This document shows positions 50,836 to 63,313 of a DNA stretch of 64,000 nucleotides, piece after piece. Source of the DNA: Penaeus vannamei (Eukaryota; Arthropoda; Malacostraca; Decapoda; Penaeidae). The translations under genes and the position numbers were made by a program. Each line of letters opens with the position of its first letter. Within the stretch, counting starts at the first letter, position 1. A model generated the notes under the pieces. It was given only the letters and a program-made list of their open reading frames with translations, had not been told where the DNA came from and made no database searches. Location of the stretch: contig NC_091560.1 in the NCBI RefSeq assembly GCF_042767895.1, positions 32,453,541-32,517,540 on the forward strand, in the 5' to 3' direction.

Positions 50836-51089
50836 AGTACTGAATAAAGGCCATGTCACACTAGCACTTTTTCCGTCATTTTTTTGACAATTTTATTTAA
50901 CATAAATACAAACATTCTCGAATATAACTCTTGATTTGACTTTGCTTGGCTGAAAAGGTTGACGGAAAGGTTTTCAGACGGAAACGATCATTATCGTCTG
51001 ACTGGAAAATCGACAATTCGCTCAAAAATGGACGAAATTTCAGAAAATTGTCAAAAAATCGACGGAAAAAGTGCTAGTGTGACGGCACC
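50836..51089. mobile_element. MITE-like inverted-repeat element
   Basis: About 254 bp foreign to the satellite unit. Both ends carry GTCACACTAGCACTTTTTCC in inverted orientation, and similarity extends for about 46 bp (through TTTTTTGACAATTTT). No transposase is encoded. TTAA occurs at 50832-50835 and 51090-51093 and could be a piggyBac-type target duplication; a TA duplication is also possible. About 0.1 kb of the satellite unit is missing at the site. Family not identified. Confidence 0.75.
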
Positions 51090-51332
51090 TTAATAGGAAT
51101 AGCACTGGATATGTGAAAGCGTTTTGAAAACAGGCGGATCATGAAAATTACCCCAATAACATTACTGAAACAAAGAATAATAATTTTTATATTACAGAAT
51201 TATAATATCTTGTACTGCTTTCTGTAATGAGAAAAGAAGGAAATAAAAGAAAAGGGCAGACAAACAACATAAAAAAAGGTAAGCGCTCTTATATGAACAT
51301 ATACAAATTCATTTTAAATTGATAGCAATGAA

Positions 51333-51403
51333 GTCTCCGTGGTGTAGAGGATAGCATGACTGCCTCTTAATCAGTAGACTCGGGTTCAAATCCTGACGGA
51401 GAC
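51333..51403 (+). tRNA. tRNA-like, anticodon CTT
   Basis: Perfect acceptor. D-loop change GTAGAGGATAG keeps GG. B box intact. T-run TTTTTTT about 15 nt downstream. Confidence 0.65.
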
Positions 51404-53242
51404 TAACATACGAATGTTTTTTTTAAATAATTTTCAAACTCGTATTATTTCTTAAGATTTAATTTTCAATGCAAATGTTACCATGCAGGATCGTCTATAA
51501 AATGTCAGACTGTGAACGGGGTTCTTCTCTACTTGCCAAATGAATGTTTCATTTCACTTGCCACTCACGAACGATCTTCTCACTCCATATGTTAGGTTTA
51601 CTCGAATTTCTATTGTACTAATGGAAATTTGCATTTTTGTAAAATGTGTATTTGTATAGAATAATAAATCGGAATGTATATTGAAATATATTTTTTATTA
51701 TTAACCTAAATTCGTTTAAATCATGTCAGGATCGGCGTGTCACAGGTTGAAGCCACAGGCAAGAAATAAAGGTTTGCTAATCACCTGATCCTAATTAGGT
51801 GTCTCAAACTCCATATTAGAAGTTGTCCTCGATAATATAGCATAGTTAATTTCGCTGTGTACACACGAAACATGATAATTGTAATTTTATCTAGAGTTCA
51901 AGCTGAAAGCAACTGGATTCATGGTTGGATATTCAGCCTTGGATCATATCCACACCAATGACAAGTGTATTTAGAAAACCACAGAATTCAACTGAACTAT
52001 AGTTTCTGTAGGTTGTGATATGACTTATGACAAAGTCTAAGAGGCAATTCTACTTTCAGTAAGCTAGTAAGTCGCACACGAATGCATATTAGAGAGAATG
52101 TTTACACAGAAACAACGGCAGTATTATGATTACTGTTATCATGATTATTATCATTATGGTAACAGCAAATTACACTAATTATTACTATGATGAAAATGAT
52201 ACATGTTTGACAATTATAATTATCTTTATAACGAAGAGGGAGAAGAATAAAGAGAAAGATAATGAAACAGACATTTGGCCTTTTTGAATTCTTTTCCAAG
52301 ATTAATCTGAAACGGTTCACGATTCAGTTTTATTTTTATTTTTTGTTGGTGTTTGTGTAAATGATTAAAATATAGAATGTGGAAATTATTAAAATATGGA
52401 CATAAAAGGGACAATACAGAGAGAGAGTGAAATAGCAGCCCCGTGCTCAAATTCTGATGTAGACTATTAATAAGTCTTTTTTTATATAATATTCGCACCC
52501 ATATTTTCACTGTCTATATGTTTTACTTTTATAGGTACAGTTATTATTACTGTATAAAATCGCTATAAAATAGTATCAGACTGTGAACGTTTTATTTTGT
52601 TGCTACCCACAAATGCTCTTCTCATTTCGTATTTTATCTTACATCTAGTAACTACAATACAGTTTGGAATGATCACTTTTATATTACATGCGAATTTCTA
52701 TAAATTAACGATGGCAGTCTCTATTAAGACATGTCAATTTATAATTAACCTACCTTAGTTGGATTTTGCTTGTGTCTGCATCGGAGCGCACAGGTTGAGG
52801 ACACTTACCTGCAAATATCTAAGGTTTGCCAATCACCTAATACTAATTTGGAACGTGTCAGACGGATTATGAAAATTATAATAACATCACTGAAATATAT
52901 AAAGTTGTGATAATGTTGTACTCCCTCCTGTAATGAACCATAGTGTAAGAAAAGAGAGAGAGAGACCGATAAACAAAATAGGAAAGAGATAGGCGCTGCT
53001 ATTTGCATGTATAGAAATTTGTTTCAGCCACGGATCGCATCCACACCATTAAACTAGCTTATTGAGACAACCACTGAATTCAACAGAGCACTTCAGATTT
53101 TGAAGGTTGTGAAATTCTACTTTCAGTGAGCTAGTACTAAATATCAAATTACAATAAAAGAAAAAGGGCACACGAACAACATAAGAAAAGCCAGGCCCTC
53201 CAATACACATATATATATTCATTTTAGATTTATAACACATAA

Positions 53243-53313
53243 GTCTCCGTGGTGTAGTGGATAGCATGACTGCCTCGTAATCAGTGGACTCGGGTTCAAA
53301 TCCTGACGGAGAC
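53243..53313 (+). tRNA. tRNA-like, anticodon position CGT
   Basis: Perfect acceptor and both promoter boxes. Loop is CTCGTAA (anticodon CGT, Thr). Variable region has GTGGAC instead of GTAGAC. Confidence 0.58.
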
Positions 53314-54523
53314 TAATATTCAATTGCTTTTTAGATAATTTAATTTTCAATGCAAATACCATAAAAGATCGTCTATGAAATGTCAGACAGGTTCTTCTCT
53401 ACTTGCCAATGAAAGTTTCATTTCACTTGCCACTCACGAACGCTCTTCTCACTCCATATTTTAACTTTACTCGAGTTACTATTGTTACTATAGTATAGTA
53501 TTGAGAATTATAATAATATTACTGAGACAGAGTTATGATAATGTTGTACTCCCTCCTCTAATTAACCAGTGATAATTAGCATAAGAAAGAGAGACAAATA
53601 ACATAGGAAAGAGGTAGGTGCTGCTATTTGCATATATTAAAATTCGTTTTCTCGCCACCTTCCCGCAAACATTTATCGAGTGCTAATGACCTGACCTTAA
53701 TTTGGAACGTGGCACACGGTATGACCAGAACACCCGGAAGGAGTTGTCCTCGAGAACGGCATGATTATTTTCGTTGTGGGGACCCGGGACATGGTAACTG
53801 TAATTTTATCTAGAGAATTCAAGGTGAAAGTAAACCACGCACACAACAGGGTTCATAAACACTACACAGCTTTTGTAGCCTATGATAATACCCATGGCGA
53901 AGTGTAAGAGGCAATTCTGGATTCGGTGAAATAGCAAGGCGTTCGCGAATATATATGAGTGAGAATTTCTACACAGCGGAACAACACCAGTATCATCATT
54001 ATTGTCATAATAATGATTGTCATTAGGATAATGGGAAGTTATGATAATTATTTTATATATGACATTTGCTAGATAATTTTTATCTTCAAGATAAGGGAGC
54101 AAAGAAAGAGAGGGAGGGAAGAGAAAGATAATAAAATACAGTCGTTTGTCAATATCATAGTATATTTATGGCGTATCAAATTTGTTTATATTACTATATC
54201 CTTACAGGCTGTTAAAACAAGCCAGGTGAACTAGCGTGTTGACCCAGGCCAGGATTTACAGTTGATATCAAAGTGATGGTGCAAAAGATAGACAATATTC
54301 TTGTAACAGTACTGAATAGGAATGTTTTTTGAAAACAGACGGATCGTGAAAATTCCTCTGAGAACATTACTGAAACAAAATTATAATAATGTACTCGTTC
54401 ATGTAATGACCAAGTGATATTTATCTTGGGAAAGAGAGAACAAAGAGACAGACAAGCAGCATATGAAATAGGTTGGCGTTCGTATATCTATTTGTACAAA
54501 TTTGTCATGCTTGGGTCGTGCAA

Positions 54524-54596
54524 GGCTCTGTGGTGTAGTGGATAGCATGACTTAATCTCTTAATCAATAGACTCGGGTTCAAATCCTGACGGAGAC
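54524..54596 (+). pseudogene. tRNA-like sequence with altered anticodon arm
   Basis: Acceptor GGCTCTG/CGGAGAC has a G-A mismatch at pair 2:71 and one G-U pair. A and B boxes intact. The anticodon arm carries an insertion (ATGACTTAATCTCTTAATCAATAG) that disrupts pairing. Confidence 0.5.
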
Positions 54597-55323
54597 TAAC
54601 ACCTATACTTTTCAAATCATTTTCAAACTCATGTTATTATTTTTTAAGATTCTATTTTCAGTGCCATACATGACCGTCTATAAAATGTCAGACAGTGGAA
54701 GAGGTTCTCTACTTTCCACTGAATGCTTGATTTCACTTGCCACTCACGAATGCTTCGGAAAAACGCTCTTTTCTCTCCATATTTTAGCTTTCCTGGAGTT
54801 GCTGTAGTACAACTGCGAATTAGCATATTTTGCATAGCGTGCATTTGTATAGAATATTAAATTGGAATGTATATTCAAAAACATTAGTTTATAGTAAACC
54901 TAAATCCGTTTGAAGCAGATCCGGATGGGCGCATCGCAGCTTGAAGACACCGACCGAAAAAAAGTTTGCTAATCAACTAATCTTAATTTGGAAAGTCTAA
55001 AACGCCATATCAGTACAACCAGGCGTGGCCCTCGATAATACAGCATAGTTAATTTCGCTGTGGACACACGAAATATAGTTCATAGTGGCATATTCAGCCA
55101 TGGATCATATTCACACCATTAACTTGAGAAAACCAATGAATCCAATAGAACACTACAGTTTTTGTAGGTTCTGATAAGATCTATGACTAAGTGTAAAAGG
55201 CAGTTCTACTTTCAGTGAGCTAGTAAGGTGTACATGAATACATATGTGAGGGACAACATCATTAACATCATTACTGTTATCATGATTGTTATCATTACGG
55301 TAATAGCAAATTACAATAATTAT

Positions 55324-55392
55324 TATGCTGTGGTCTAGTGTAAAGCTTGACTGATTTTGAAACAGTAGACACGGGTTCAAATTCTGACGATA
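55324..55392 (+). pseudogene. degenerate B-type tRNA-like sequence
   Basis: TGTGGTCTAGTG and GTAGACACGGGTTCAAATTC mark D-arm and T-arm remnants. No acceptor pairing. Confidence 0.4.
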
Positions 55393-55619
55393 AATGTCAT
55401 TTTCAGCGTAATTTTTGTTTTCACTGCCTACATTTATTACTTTTATGAGCACTACTATTATTACTACATGTAATCGGTGTAGAATAGTATCAGACTGAAC
55501 AGGGCACCGTCGTCCGTTATATTTTTGTTGTTGCTACTCACAAATGCTTTTCTCAATTTCTGTTCTACCTTTTACCTAATAACTACAGTATAGTATATGC
55601 GAATTTCTATAAAATGAAC

Positions 55620-55653
55620 GATGGCAATGTATATTCTTAATATACATTGCCAT
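55620..55653. repeat. short perfect hairpin (15-bp arms)
   Basis: ATGGCAATGTATATT is followed after a 3-nt loop by its exact complement. Other copies of the unit have only the first arm followed by AAGACAT, so the second arm was created locally. Confidence 0.8.
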
Positions 55654-56570
55654 ACATTTTAATTTATAAGTAACCTAACTTTGATTTTGATTATGTCTTC
55701 ATCGGCGCGCACAGGTTGAGGACACTTCACCGCAAACATCCGAGGAGTGCTAATCACCTAATCGTAATTAGAAACGTGTTAGACGGATCATGAAAATTAA
55801 AATTACTGAAACACAAAGTTATGATAGTGTTGTACTCCCTCCTGTACTGATAGAGAAAGAGATAGGCGCACCTATTTGCATATAAAGAAATTCGTTTTTG
55901 CCACAGGTACACGACACAACCGCAAAATCTAGGGAGAGCTAATCACCTAATCTTAATTTGGAACGTGTCACGTGGTATCGCAGAACACCCGGAAGGAATT
56001 GTCCTCGATGAAAATGCATATTTATTTTACGTTGTGGAACATAGTAACTGTAATTTTATGTAGAATTCAAGGTGAAAGCAAACCACACACACAACAAGGT
56101 TCATAAACACTGCACAGCTTTTGTAGGCTGATAACATTGGTTAAACAAATATTATTTTCATGATAAAGGGGGAGGGGGAGGGGGGGGATTAGAGAAAAGT
56201 AATAGAAGACACCTTCGTCATTACCTTAGTATTTTTATCGTGTATCAAGTTTGTTTATATTAATAGACCCTTACAGACTCAAAACAGGTCACGTGAACTA
56301 GCGTCTTGACCGAGGCCAGGACTTACAATTGATATCAAAGTAATGCTGCAAAAGATAAATACAACATTCTTGTAATAATATTGAATATAAATGCGTTTCG
56401 AAAACAGGCGGGTCATGAGAATTCAACTAATAACATTACTGAAACGCAAAATAAAAAATATCCCAGTGATAATTATTGAAGACAAGAAAAGAAAGGCAAA
56501 CAAACATAGGAAATAGGTAGGCGCTCCTATATGATTATATACAAATTCGTTTAACCTTCACATGACGCAA

Positions 56571-56641
56571 GTTTCTGTGGTGTAGTGGATAGCATGGCTG
56601 CCTCTTAATCAGCAGACTCGGGTTCAAATCCTGATGGAGCC
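56571..56641 (+). tRNA. tRNA-like, anticodon CTT, 'G27-C43' subtype
   Basis: GCTGC/TCAGC anticodon stem as at 9827. Acceptor GTTTCTG/TGGAGCC is imperfect. Boxes intact and T7 downstream. Confidence 0.55.
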
Positions 56642-57386
56642 TAACATATTCATTTTTTTAAAATTATTTTCAAACATATTATGTTTTATAGATTTTATTT
56701 TCATTGCATTTGTTACCATACATAATCGTCTATAAAATGTCAGAAAATGAACGGGGTTCTTCTTTACTTACCACTGAATGTTTGATTTTACTTGCCTCAG
56801 GAAATTAGCATTTTTGTATAACGTACATTGGTATAGATTAATTAATTAATTAATATTGATTTTTTGATAAACCGAAATTCGTTAAAATCATATCCGGATC
56901 GGCGTGTCACAAGTTGAAGACACTAACCGGAAAAAAAAGGTTTGCTAATCACCTAATCTTAATTTGGAAAGTCTCAAACGCCATGTCAGTACACCCAGAT
57001 GTTATCATCGATAGTAAAGCATAGTTATTTTCGCTTCGTACACACGAAAAATGGTAATTGACATTTCATCTCGAGTTCAAGCTGAAAGCAACCGGCTCAC
57101 ACACTTCATTGGCAGATATTCAGCCACAATCATATCCACACCATTAACCAGTGTATTAAGAAAACCATTGAATTTAATAAAAGACTAAACAGTTTCTGTA
57201 AATTGCCATAAGACCCATGACTAAGTGTAAGAGGCAGTTCTACTTTTAGTGAGCTAACTACGCGCACACGAACACATGAGTAAGAATGTTTACACAGTCG
57301 AACAGTAGTATCATCATTACTACTATTATAAATATTATCATTACGATAATGGGAAATTATTTTTTATGATATACATAATTTTTGTT

Positions 57387-57533
57387 TCACAAATATGATT
57401 TTTTTGATGATGTAGAGGGAGAGGGAGAAAAAGGAAGATTATGATTTTTTTGATGATGAAGAGGGAGAGGGAGAAAAAGGAAGATAATTATGATTTTTTT
57501 ATGAAGAGGGAGAGGGAGAAAAAAGAAGATAAT
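57387..57533. repeat. three-copy tandem repeat of about 45-50 bp
   Basis: ATGATTTTTTTGATGATG followed by AGAGGGAGAGGGAGAAAAAG repeats three times in the purine-rich part of a unit. Other units have one copy. Confidence 0.85.
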
Positions 57534-57759
57534 GAAACACATCCGTCCTTATCGCATTCTCTTCCAGAGTTAATTTGAAACGTTTCACGAATCAGTTGTA
57601 TTTCTTATTGCGGCTGTTACTTTTCCATATTTTTGTAAACGAGGATAGAAGAAAAATATAGACATCATAAAAGGGACAAACGACAGACAGACAGGAATGC
57701 AAGAACAAGGTAGGTGTAGTTATTTTAAATATACAACAGATTCTTTCCCTCTTGTGTTA

Positions 57760-57830
57760 GACTCCGTGGTGTAGTGGATAGCATGACTGCCTCTGAATCA
57801 GTAGACTCGGGTTCAAATCCTGACGGAGAT
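57760..57830 (+). tRNA. tRNA-like, anticodon CTG, last copy of the array
   Basis: Acceptor GACTCCG/CGGAGAT has a G-U first pair and a C-A mismatch. A and B boxes intact. Loop CTCTGAA (CTG, Gln) inside an otherwise A-type body (ACTGC/TCAGT), so it links the A and B subtypes. Confidence 0.58.
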
Positions 57831-58105
57831 TAGGTGAATATATATTTTATTTTCTTTTTTCACTTCATTACTTTTATAATCACTATTGTCATTACAGTCC
57901 GTAATCGTAATAGAAAAGGGTCAGACTGAATAGGGTACTATTTTGTTATATTTTGTTGCTACCCACAAATGCTCTTCTCAATCTTTATTTTAACTTTCCT
58001 CGAATTACTATAGAGCAACTGGGAATTAACACTTGTATAACTTGTGAATCTGTATAAAATGATAGATGGAAATGTATATTCACAAGTATTGATTTATAAT
58101 TAACA

Positions 58106-58368
58106 CAAATTCGTAATTTAAGACTGATCTTCAGAAATTGATAAAGATGAAATGAACAGTTCATGGCAAAATGCGCTGCAATTCACGTGGCGAAATCAGC
58201 AAATATAACATAAATATTACGTCATAGTAATTTGAATTTATATACGGGATAATTTTGCGAATGCCTTGAAAAAAAAACTTTTGTTTCAAGTAATAGTTTT
58301 TTCAGATATGTCAATATCCTCATGCTTCTGGGAAATATCCTTGAATCTGCTTATTAACTTTAGTCATC

Positions 58369-58371
<3 letters not shown>
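58106..58371. other. array edge, no gene seen
   Basis: AT-rich DNA without satellite similarity or recognisable coding, directly beyond the last array unit. Confidence 0.6.

Positions 58372-58429
<58 letters not shown>
58372..58429. repeat. (GA)n microsatellite
   Basis: About 28 GA units. Confidence 0.95.
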
Positions 58430-58432
<3 letters not shown>

Positions 58433-58589
58433 TGGATATGGATAAGCACATACAGTATATAGATTGGCATACGTATATGTAGAATGGATGTACACATAGG
58501 TAGAATATTTTCACTATTTCCATTATTCTGACAACTTCGGCATTATCAACATATGTCCGTTACGTAATATCGTCGTTGAATGCAGGTTC

Positions 58590-58880
<291 letters not shown>

Positions 58881-59019
58881 TCTGTGCATACACACATGTA
58901 TCTTGACCCTCTCAATCACCTGTGTATCCCCGAGATGGGACGCTCAGCCGCCGGTTACCTGAGGCATCGGAGGCAACCTGTGTCATTAATCAGGTTTTCT
59001 CCATTTTTGTGCCTTCCAG

Positions 59020-59079
59020 AAGGGCGTTGTTGGCAGGTCTTCTTTAGGAAAAGGTCTGACACTGACTGGTTAAATCGAG
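59020..59079 (+). other. candidate 60-nt internal exon of an unrecognised gene
   Basis: Preceded by a strong pyrimidine tract and CAG (TTTTTGTGCCTTCCAG) and followed by GTAAGG after CGAG. Of three frames only the third is open and reads GRCWQVFFRKRSDTDWLNR, starting with two carry-in bases and leaving one carry-out base. Flanking sequence (58895-59130) is the least repetitive part of the 58-60 kb region. No family recognised; a chance pair of splice-like sites remains possible. Confidence 0.3.
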
Positions 59080-59164
59080 GTAAGGGGAGACTTTTCGTAA
59101 GCATTGCATTAATTCATTTGCGTTGTAGTTCTTGAAATGTGTGTATCTCTTGTGTGAGTAAGTG

Positions 59165-59345
59165 TGTAAATGTGTGTGTGTGTTTGTGTGTGTGTGAGTG
59201 TGTGTGTGTGTGAGAGAGAGAGAGAGGGAGAGTAAATGTGTAAATATATGTGTATGTTTGTATGTGTGTATGTTTGTGTGCGTGTGTGTTTGTGTGTGGT
59301 CGAGAGAGAGAGTAAATGTGTGTTTGTTTTGTGCGTGTAAATGTG
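59165..59345. repeat. (TG)n/(GA)n low-complexity tract
   Basis: Interrupted TG and GA runs. Confidence 0.9.
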
Positions 59346-59667
59346 TATGTGTGAATTCAGATTACCTTGTTCTTTGGGCAAAAACTGGCGTTGATCTGAT
59401 GCTGTACTAAGTATATAAGTATATCTGGCGATATCTCCGTGTACAATCAACATCTTTATCACTCTAATTCATGGAATCAAACTCTCTATCCTTCCCCTAT
59501 TCCAATTCTTCCTTTCCCTCCCACTTTCTTTCATTCCCTATACCTCTCTCCCCGTCTTTCGCTCCTTCTCCGTCGTAAGGTTTTACAGTCCCTAATCCTT
59601 ATCATTTTACTCCCTTGGTATAATGGCATTCGATTCTTACAATGATATAATTATGTCCACATCACCT

Positions 59668-59668
<1 letters not shown>

Positions 59669-59714
<46 letters not shown>

Positions 59715-59734
59715 AGGGAGGGAGGGAGAGAGAG

Positions 59735-59799
<65 letters not shown>

Positions 59800-59858
59800 A
59801 GGGAGGGAGGGAGGGGAGAGAGAGAAAGAGAGAGAGAGAGAGAGGGGGGGGGAGAGAG
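59669..59858. repeat. (GA)n/(GGGA)n purine tract
   Basis: About 190 bp of almost pure purine on the plus strand, followed by a pyrimidine-rich stretch to 59930. Could adopt non-B DNA. All frames across it are artefacts. Confidence 0.9.
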
Positions 59859-59930
59859 ATTTTTCTTCTTTCCTCTTCCTCCCTCCCTCTCCATATTTCT
59901 TTCACCCTATCTTCCTTCACTCTTCCTCCT

Positions 59931-60940
59931 CTGTCAACTTAACTTTGTGTAATTTTTAAAATATATCCCATAAATCTTTGCCTTTGACACTGTTTCGTAT
60001 TCAACACATTTATCACCTAAATGGATTGTTTACTTTTTAAAAAATGAATGAGTGAATGATAATGATTAATTGAAAAAAAGGAAACCTATATATAATACCA
60101 TTTAGTGGATTAGAAAAAGAGTTAAGAAAATGAATAATTAGTATGACGATGATGATCATGATAATGGTGATGATGAGGAGAAGGAGGAGGATATGATGCT
60201 AATGATGGTCATGATAATGATGATGATGAGGATATGATGATGGTGATGATGAGGATATGATGATAATGATGATGATGATATGGGGTATTGTGGCTCCTTA
60301 GCCTATATTAATCTATTTCTAATGGGTTCACAGTCAAACTGATTCCTAAGATGTAGTAGAGTGAATACAAACCAAAACCAACGGACTCCCCTATATATAC
60401 GCCTCGGAATTATCGTATTAAGATAAAATTGAATAAATTATTTACACAGAATGCAACAAATAACAAAAAATATATATATATTACCTGCGCCTCAGAAAAG
60501 GAAAATGGGAAGAGGTGGAAGAGGAAGACGATGACGAAATGAAAAGGGAAGATGAATCAGATGAAAAAAAAAATGAAAAGGGGAGAAAAGTGAAAAAAAA
60601 GGAATACGAACGGAGTAGAAGAAAAGTATCACAATAAGAAAAAATAAATAAAATGAGAGAAAAAGAAGTAGCAAGTGGGGAAAGGAGAAAAGAAGTAGCT
60701 GAGAATGAAGAATAAGAGTAAAGAAGACGAAGAGATGACAATGGAGGAAAATGAGAACAAGTTAGTGGACACAAAAGCACGAAGAAAAGGAAGACATTAG
60801 AAAATTTATATCAATTTGGAACAACCTGTAAGATATGCGAAGACATTCTAATATATATAATTTTACTGCTAACTTAATACATCAGTAAATCTCTGTAAAA
60901 ATTATAAATAAAATGTTCTTAATATTGATAAATGGTTTGC
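59931..60940. other. AT-rich intergenic or intronic DNA, no gene seen
   Basis: Contains a (GAT/ATG)-rich stretch at about 60133-60280 and a purine-rich stretch at about 60490-60780. Minus-strand frames over the purine stretch are composition artefacts (Ser/Phe/Leu). Confidence 0.6.
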
Positions 60941-60948
60941 TTGTTGGG

Positions 60949-60980
60949 TTTTTTTTTTTTTTTTTTTTTCTTTTTTTTTG
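60949..60980. repeat. poly-T tract
   Basis: T run with a single C and a G near its end. Confidence 0.85.
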
Positions 60981-61124
60981 GTGTTGTATCTTCCTCATTT
61001 CGTGTCATTATTGTTACTACTGATAATAATTATTATCATTATGTTTTGCCTTTCATTGTCATTACTTATTATCATCATTATCTTGTTATTTCTATTTCAC
61101 CTACTTTGACTGATTTTGCACAAA

Positions 61125-61665
61125 TCTTCCTCCCTCCCTCTTCCTATATCCTTCTCCCTATCCCCTTGATTCTTTTCCTCCTTGTCACACTCTCTCACAC
61201 CCTTCTTCCTCCTTCTTTCTCCTCATTTCCTTCACCCTATCTCCCTGGTTCTCTTCCTCCTTGCGTCATTCTCTCACACTCCTCTTCCTCCTTCCTTCTC
61301 CTCATTTCTTTCTCCCTATCTTCCTTATTCTCTTCCTCCTTGCCTCATTCTCTCACACTCCTCTTCCTCTCTCCCTCTTCCTATTTCTTTCTCCCTATCT
61401 CCATGATTTTCTATCTCGTATTCCTCCTTGCCTTACTCTCACACTCCTTTTCCTCTCTCCCTCTCCCTCTTTCCTTCTCCCTATCCCCCTGATTCGTTTC
61501 CTCCTTGCCTCACTCTCTCACACCCCTCTTCCTCCTTCCTTCTCCTTATTTCCTTCACCCTATCTCCTTGATTCTCTTCTTCCTTGTCTCACTTTCTCAC
61601 GCCCCTCTTCCTCTCTCCTTTCCCTATTTCCTTGATTCTCCTCTTCCCATTCCTCCTTCCCTTGT
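61125..61665. repeat. pyrimidine-only minisatellite, about 78-bp unit
   Basis: Six or more imperfect tandem copies of a CT-rich unit containing CTTCCTCCTTG, CTCTCACAC and CCTATCTCC. The TTCCTCCTTG landmark recurs near 61175, 61254, 61334, 61426 and 61500. The open frames here arise from the lack of purines. Confidence 0.8.
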
Positions 61666-62635
61666 TCTTGGCCAGACAAAAGTGTTAGACATTTAACTTG
61701 CTAAATGGCTTATGCCTCAAAACATTTCTAAAACGAACACAGCCGTTAGAAAAGAAAATGTATATGTGAATCTGTCTGTGTAAAAGAAACTGCAGTTCAT
61801 ATTATTTTGAATTATTACAGATGCCGTATGGGGAAGAAGGGTAAAAGGGAGGATAGAGAGTAAGAAAAGTTGGAAAGAAAAATCGAAAGAAAAAAAAAAG
61901 AAAAGAAAAAAAAGTTCGCAAGTCTTGTCAGTTGAGAGAGATAGACACAGAAATATGTTTGTTGGATGGTATGTACAGAACACTGCACATTTTTATTGTT
62001 TTCCTTCATTTCATATTCTGGTTTCGACTAAAATAAGTAAATAAAAAAAGAAAAAAAGGTATTTTCCATTTAGTTTTCAATTACAGGGTGTTTACAGAGA
62101 CCTGTCAGATACCAATGTAATTGATAGTCAGTAGAAATGAAAATAAATTGAGGAAGGGGCGAAGACTCAAAATTTTAAACCTTGGACTCTACGTTGCTCT
62201 TGATGCAATATATATAGGAAATAAGTTCATGATTTCTCCTAAACTGAACAGATAAACAGGTCTATTTTCATGAAGAACTATTTAATGCTTTATGATCCTG
62301 CAATGTTTATTATCTTCATCTTATTAAAGGTCGTTCTTCTGTGAACTTTTAGAGCATCGATGTTTGTAAATATTTTACCGAGACGAAATATGATAACATT
62401 CTGGCATTTAGGAACTTTATCTCTAATTCCTTAAGGCTAGTAACCTCCCCGACGCAATGTTCTTGTTTCCATCTATTATTCCTTTCATTGATTTGCTAGT
62501 AGCCTCAAGCGAATGGATACCAGCGAACCGTAAAGAAAATTTATGGGAGGATTTTCCATAGCCGATGGATTGGGGTGAATCGACTCTGCATTCTTAAAGT
62601 TCCAATATGTTTTGTTACTAGTTCGTTCATTAAAG
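61666..62635. other. apparently unique AT-rich DNA, no gene seen
   Basis: No repeat family, RNA gene or coding recognised. Contains an A-rich purine stretch near 61860-61915. Confidence 0.55.
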
Positions 62636-62639
62636 GAAA

Positions 62640-62905
62640 TTGTAATATGTTATTATCATTATCGTTTATTGTTATTGTTATTATGACCATTATCATTATC
62701 TTTATCATTATTGTTATTATCATCAATATTGGTATTATCAGCCTACTACTACCATTATTACGATTATGCTATTATTGGTATTATTACTATTATTATTATC
62801 ATTACTATTATGATTATTATTGTTATTATTATTACTATTACTATCATTATCATCATTATCATTTATTGTTGTTATCATTATTTGTGTTATCATCCTTATC
62901 TTTTT
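62640..62905. repeat. (ATT/ATC)n trinucleotide-rich region
   Basis: Interrupted TTA/TCA triplets over about 265 bp. Confidence 0.9.
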
Positions 62906-62981
62906 ATAGATTTGCGCAAGGTACGTATATCTTGAAACATGATTTTTGAGTGTAGGAAAATGTTTGCATTCTCTAAAGCCT

Positions 62982-63180
<199 letters not shown>

Positions 63181-63290
63181 CGTGCAATTCGAGTGTATGA
63201 ATTATGACACCATTATTTCAGTATAGGCTAACAGTTCCATCCAGCATAAGGAAGTATACACAGTCCATCTTATTTGTCCGTTTCTCCCAG

Positions 63291-63313
63291 CACTCGGGGT
63301 GGTCTGCTGCAAG
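63291..63313 (+). other. candidate 23-nt micro-exon
   Basis: Preceded by TTTGTCCGTTTCTCCCAG and followed by AAG-GTAATG. If spliced to 59020-59079 its two-base carry-in fits and it reads ALGVVCCK with the carried G, ending in phase 0. Very short and unsupported by homology. Confidence 0.15.

Larger units (their letters stand above)
37509..58105 (+). repeat. tRNA-bearing satellite block 9, plus orientation
   Basis: Longest uniform-orientation block. 38580-39900 repeats the window start. 45150-50650 contains three tandem dimers of about 2.0-2.2 kb (starts near 45151, 47152 and 49367; the first has a deletion of about 0.2 kb at 47150). Interrupted by a LINE (42318-44441) and a MITE (50836-51089). 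Contains fourteen further tRNA-like copies. Unit similarity fades near 58105, the edge of the array. No supportable protein gene outside the LINE. Confidence 0.85.

Noticed and set aside
52430..52470. Further tRNA-like remnant (GCTCAAATTCTGATGTAGAC); similar at 7650 and 20905
   Set aside because: Only about 20 nt of the T-arm side remain, too little to annotate as a copy.
59623..59952. Arg/Glu-rich and Ser/Leu-rich frames
   Set aside because: Produced by the (GA)n purine tract on either strand.
60932..61696. 186- and 124-codon Leu/Ser/Phe-rich frames resembling membrane proteins
   Set aside because: They lie on the pyrimidine minisatellite; hydrophobicity comes from CT-only codons, and frames are open on several phases at once.
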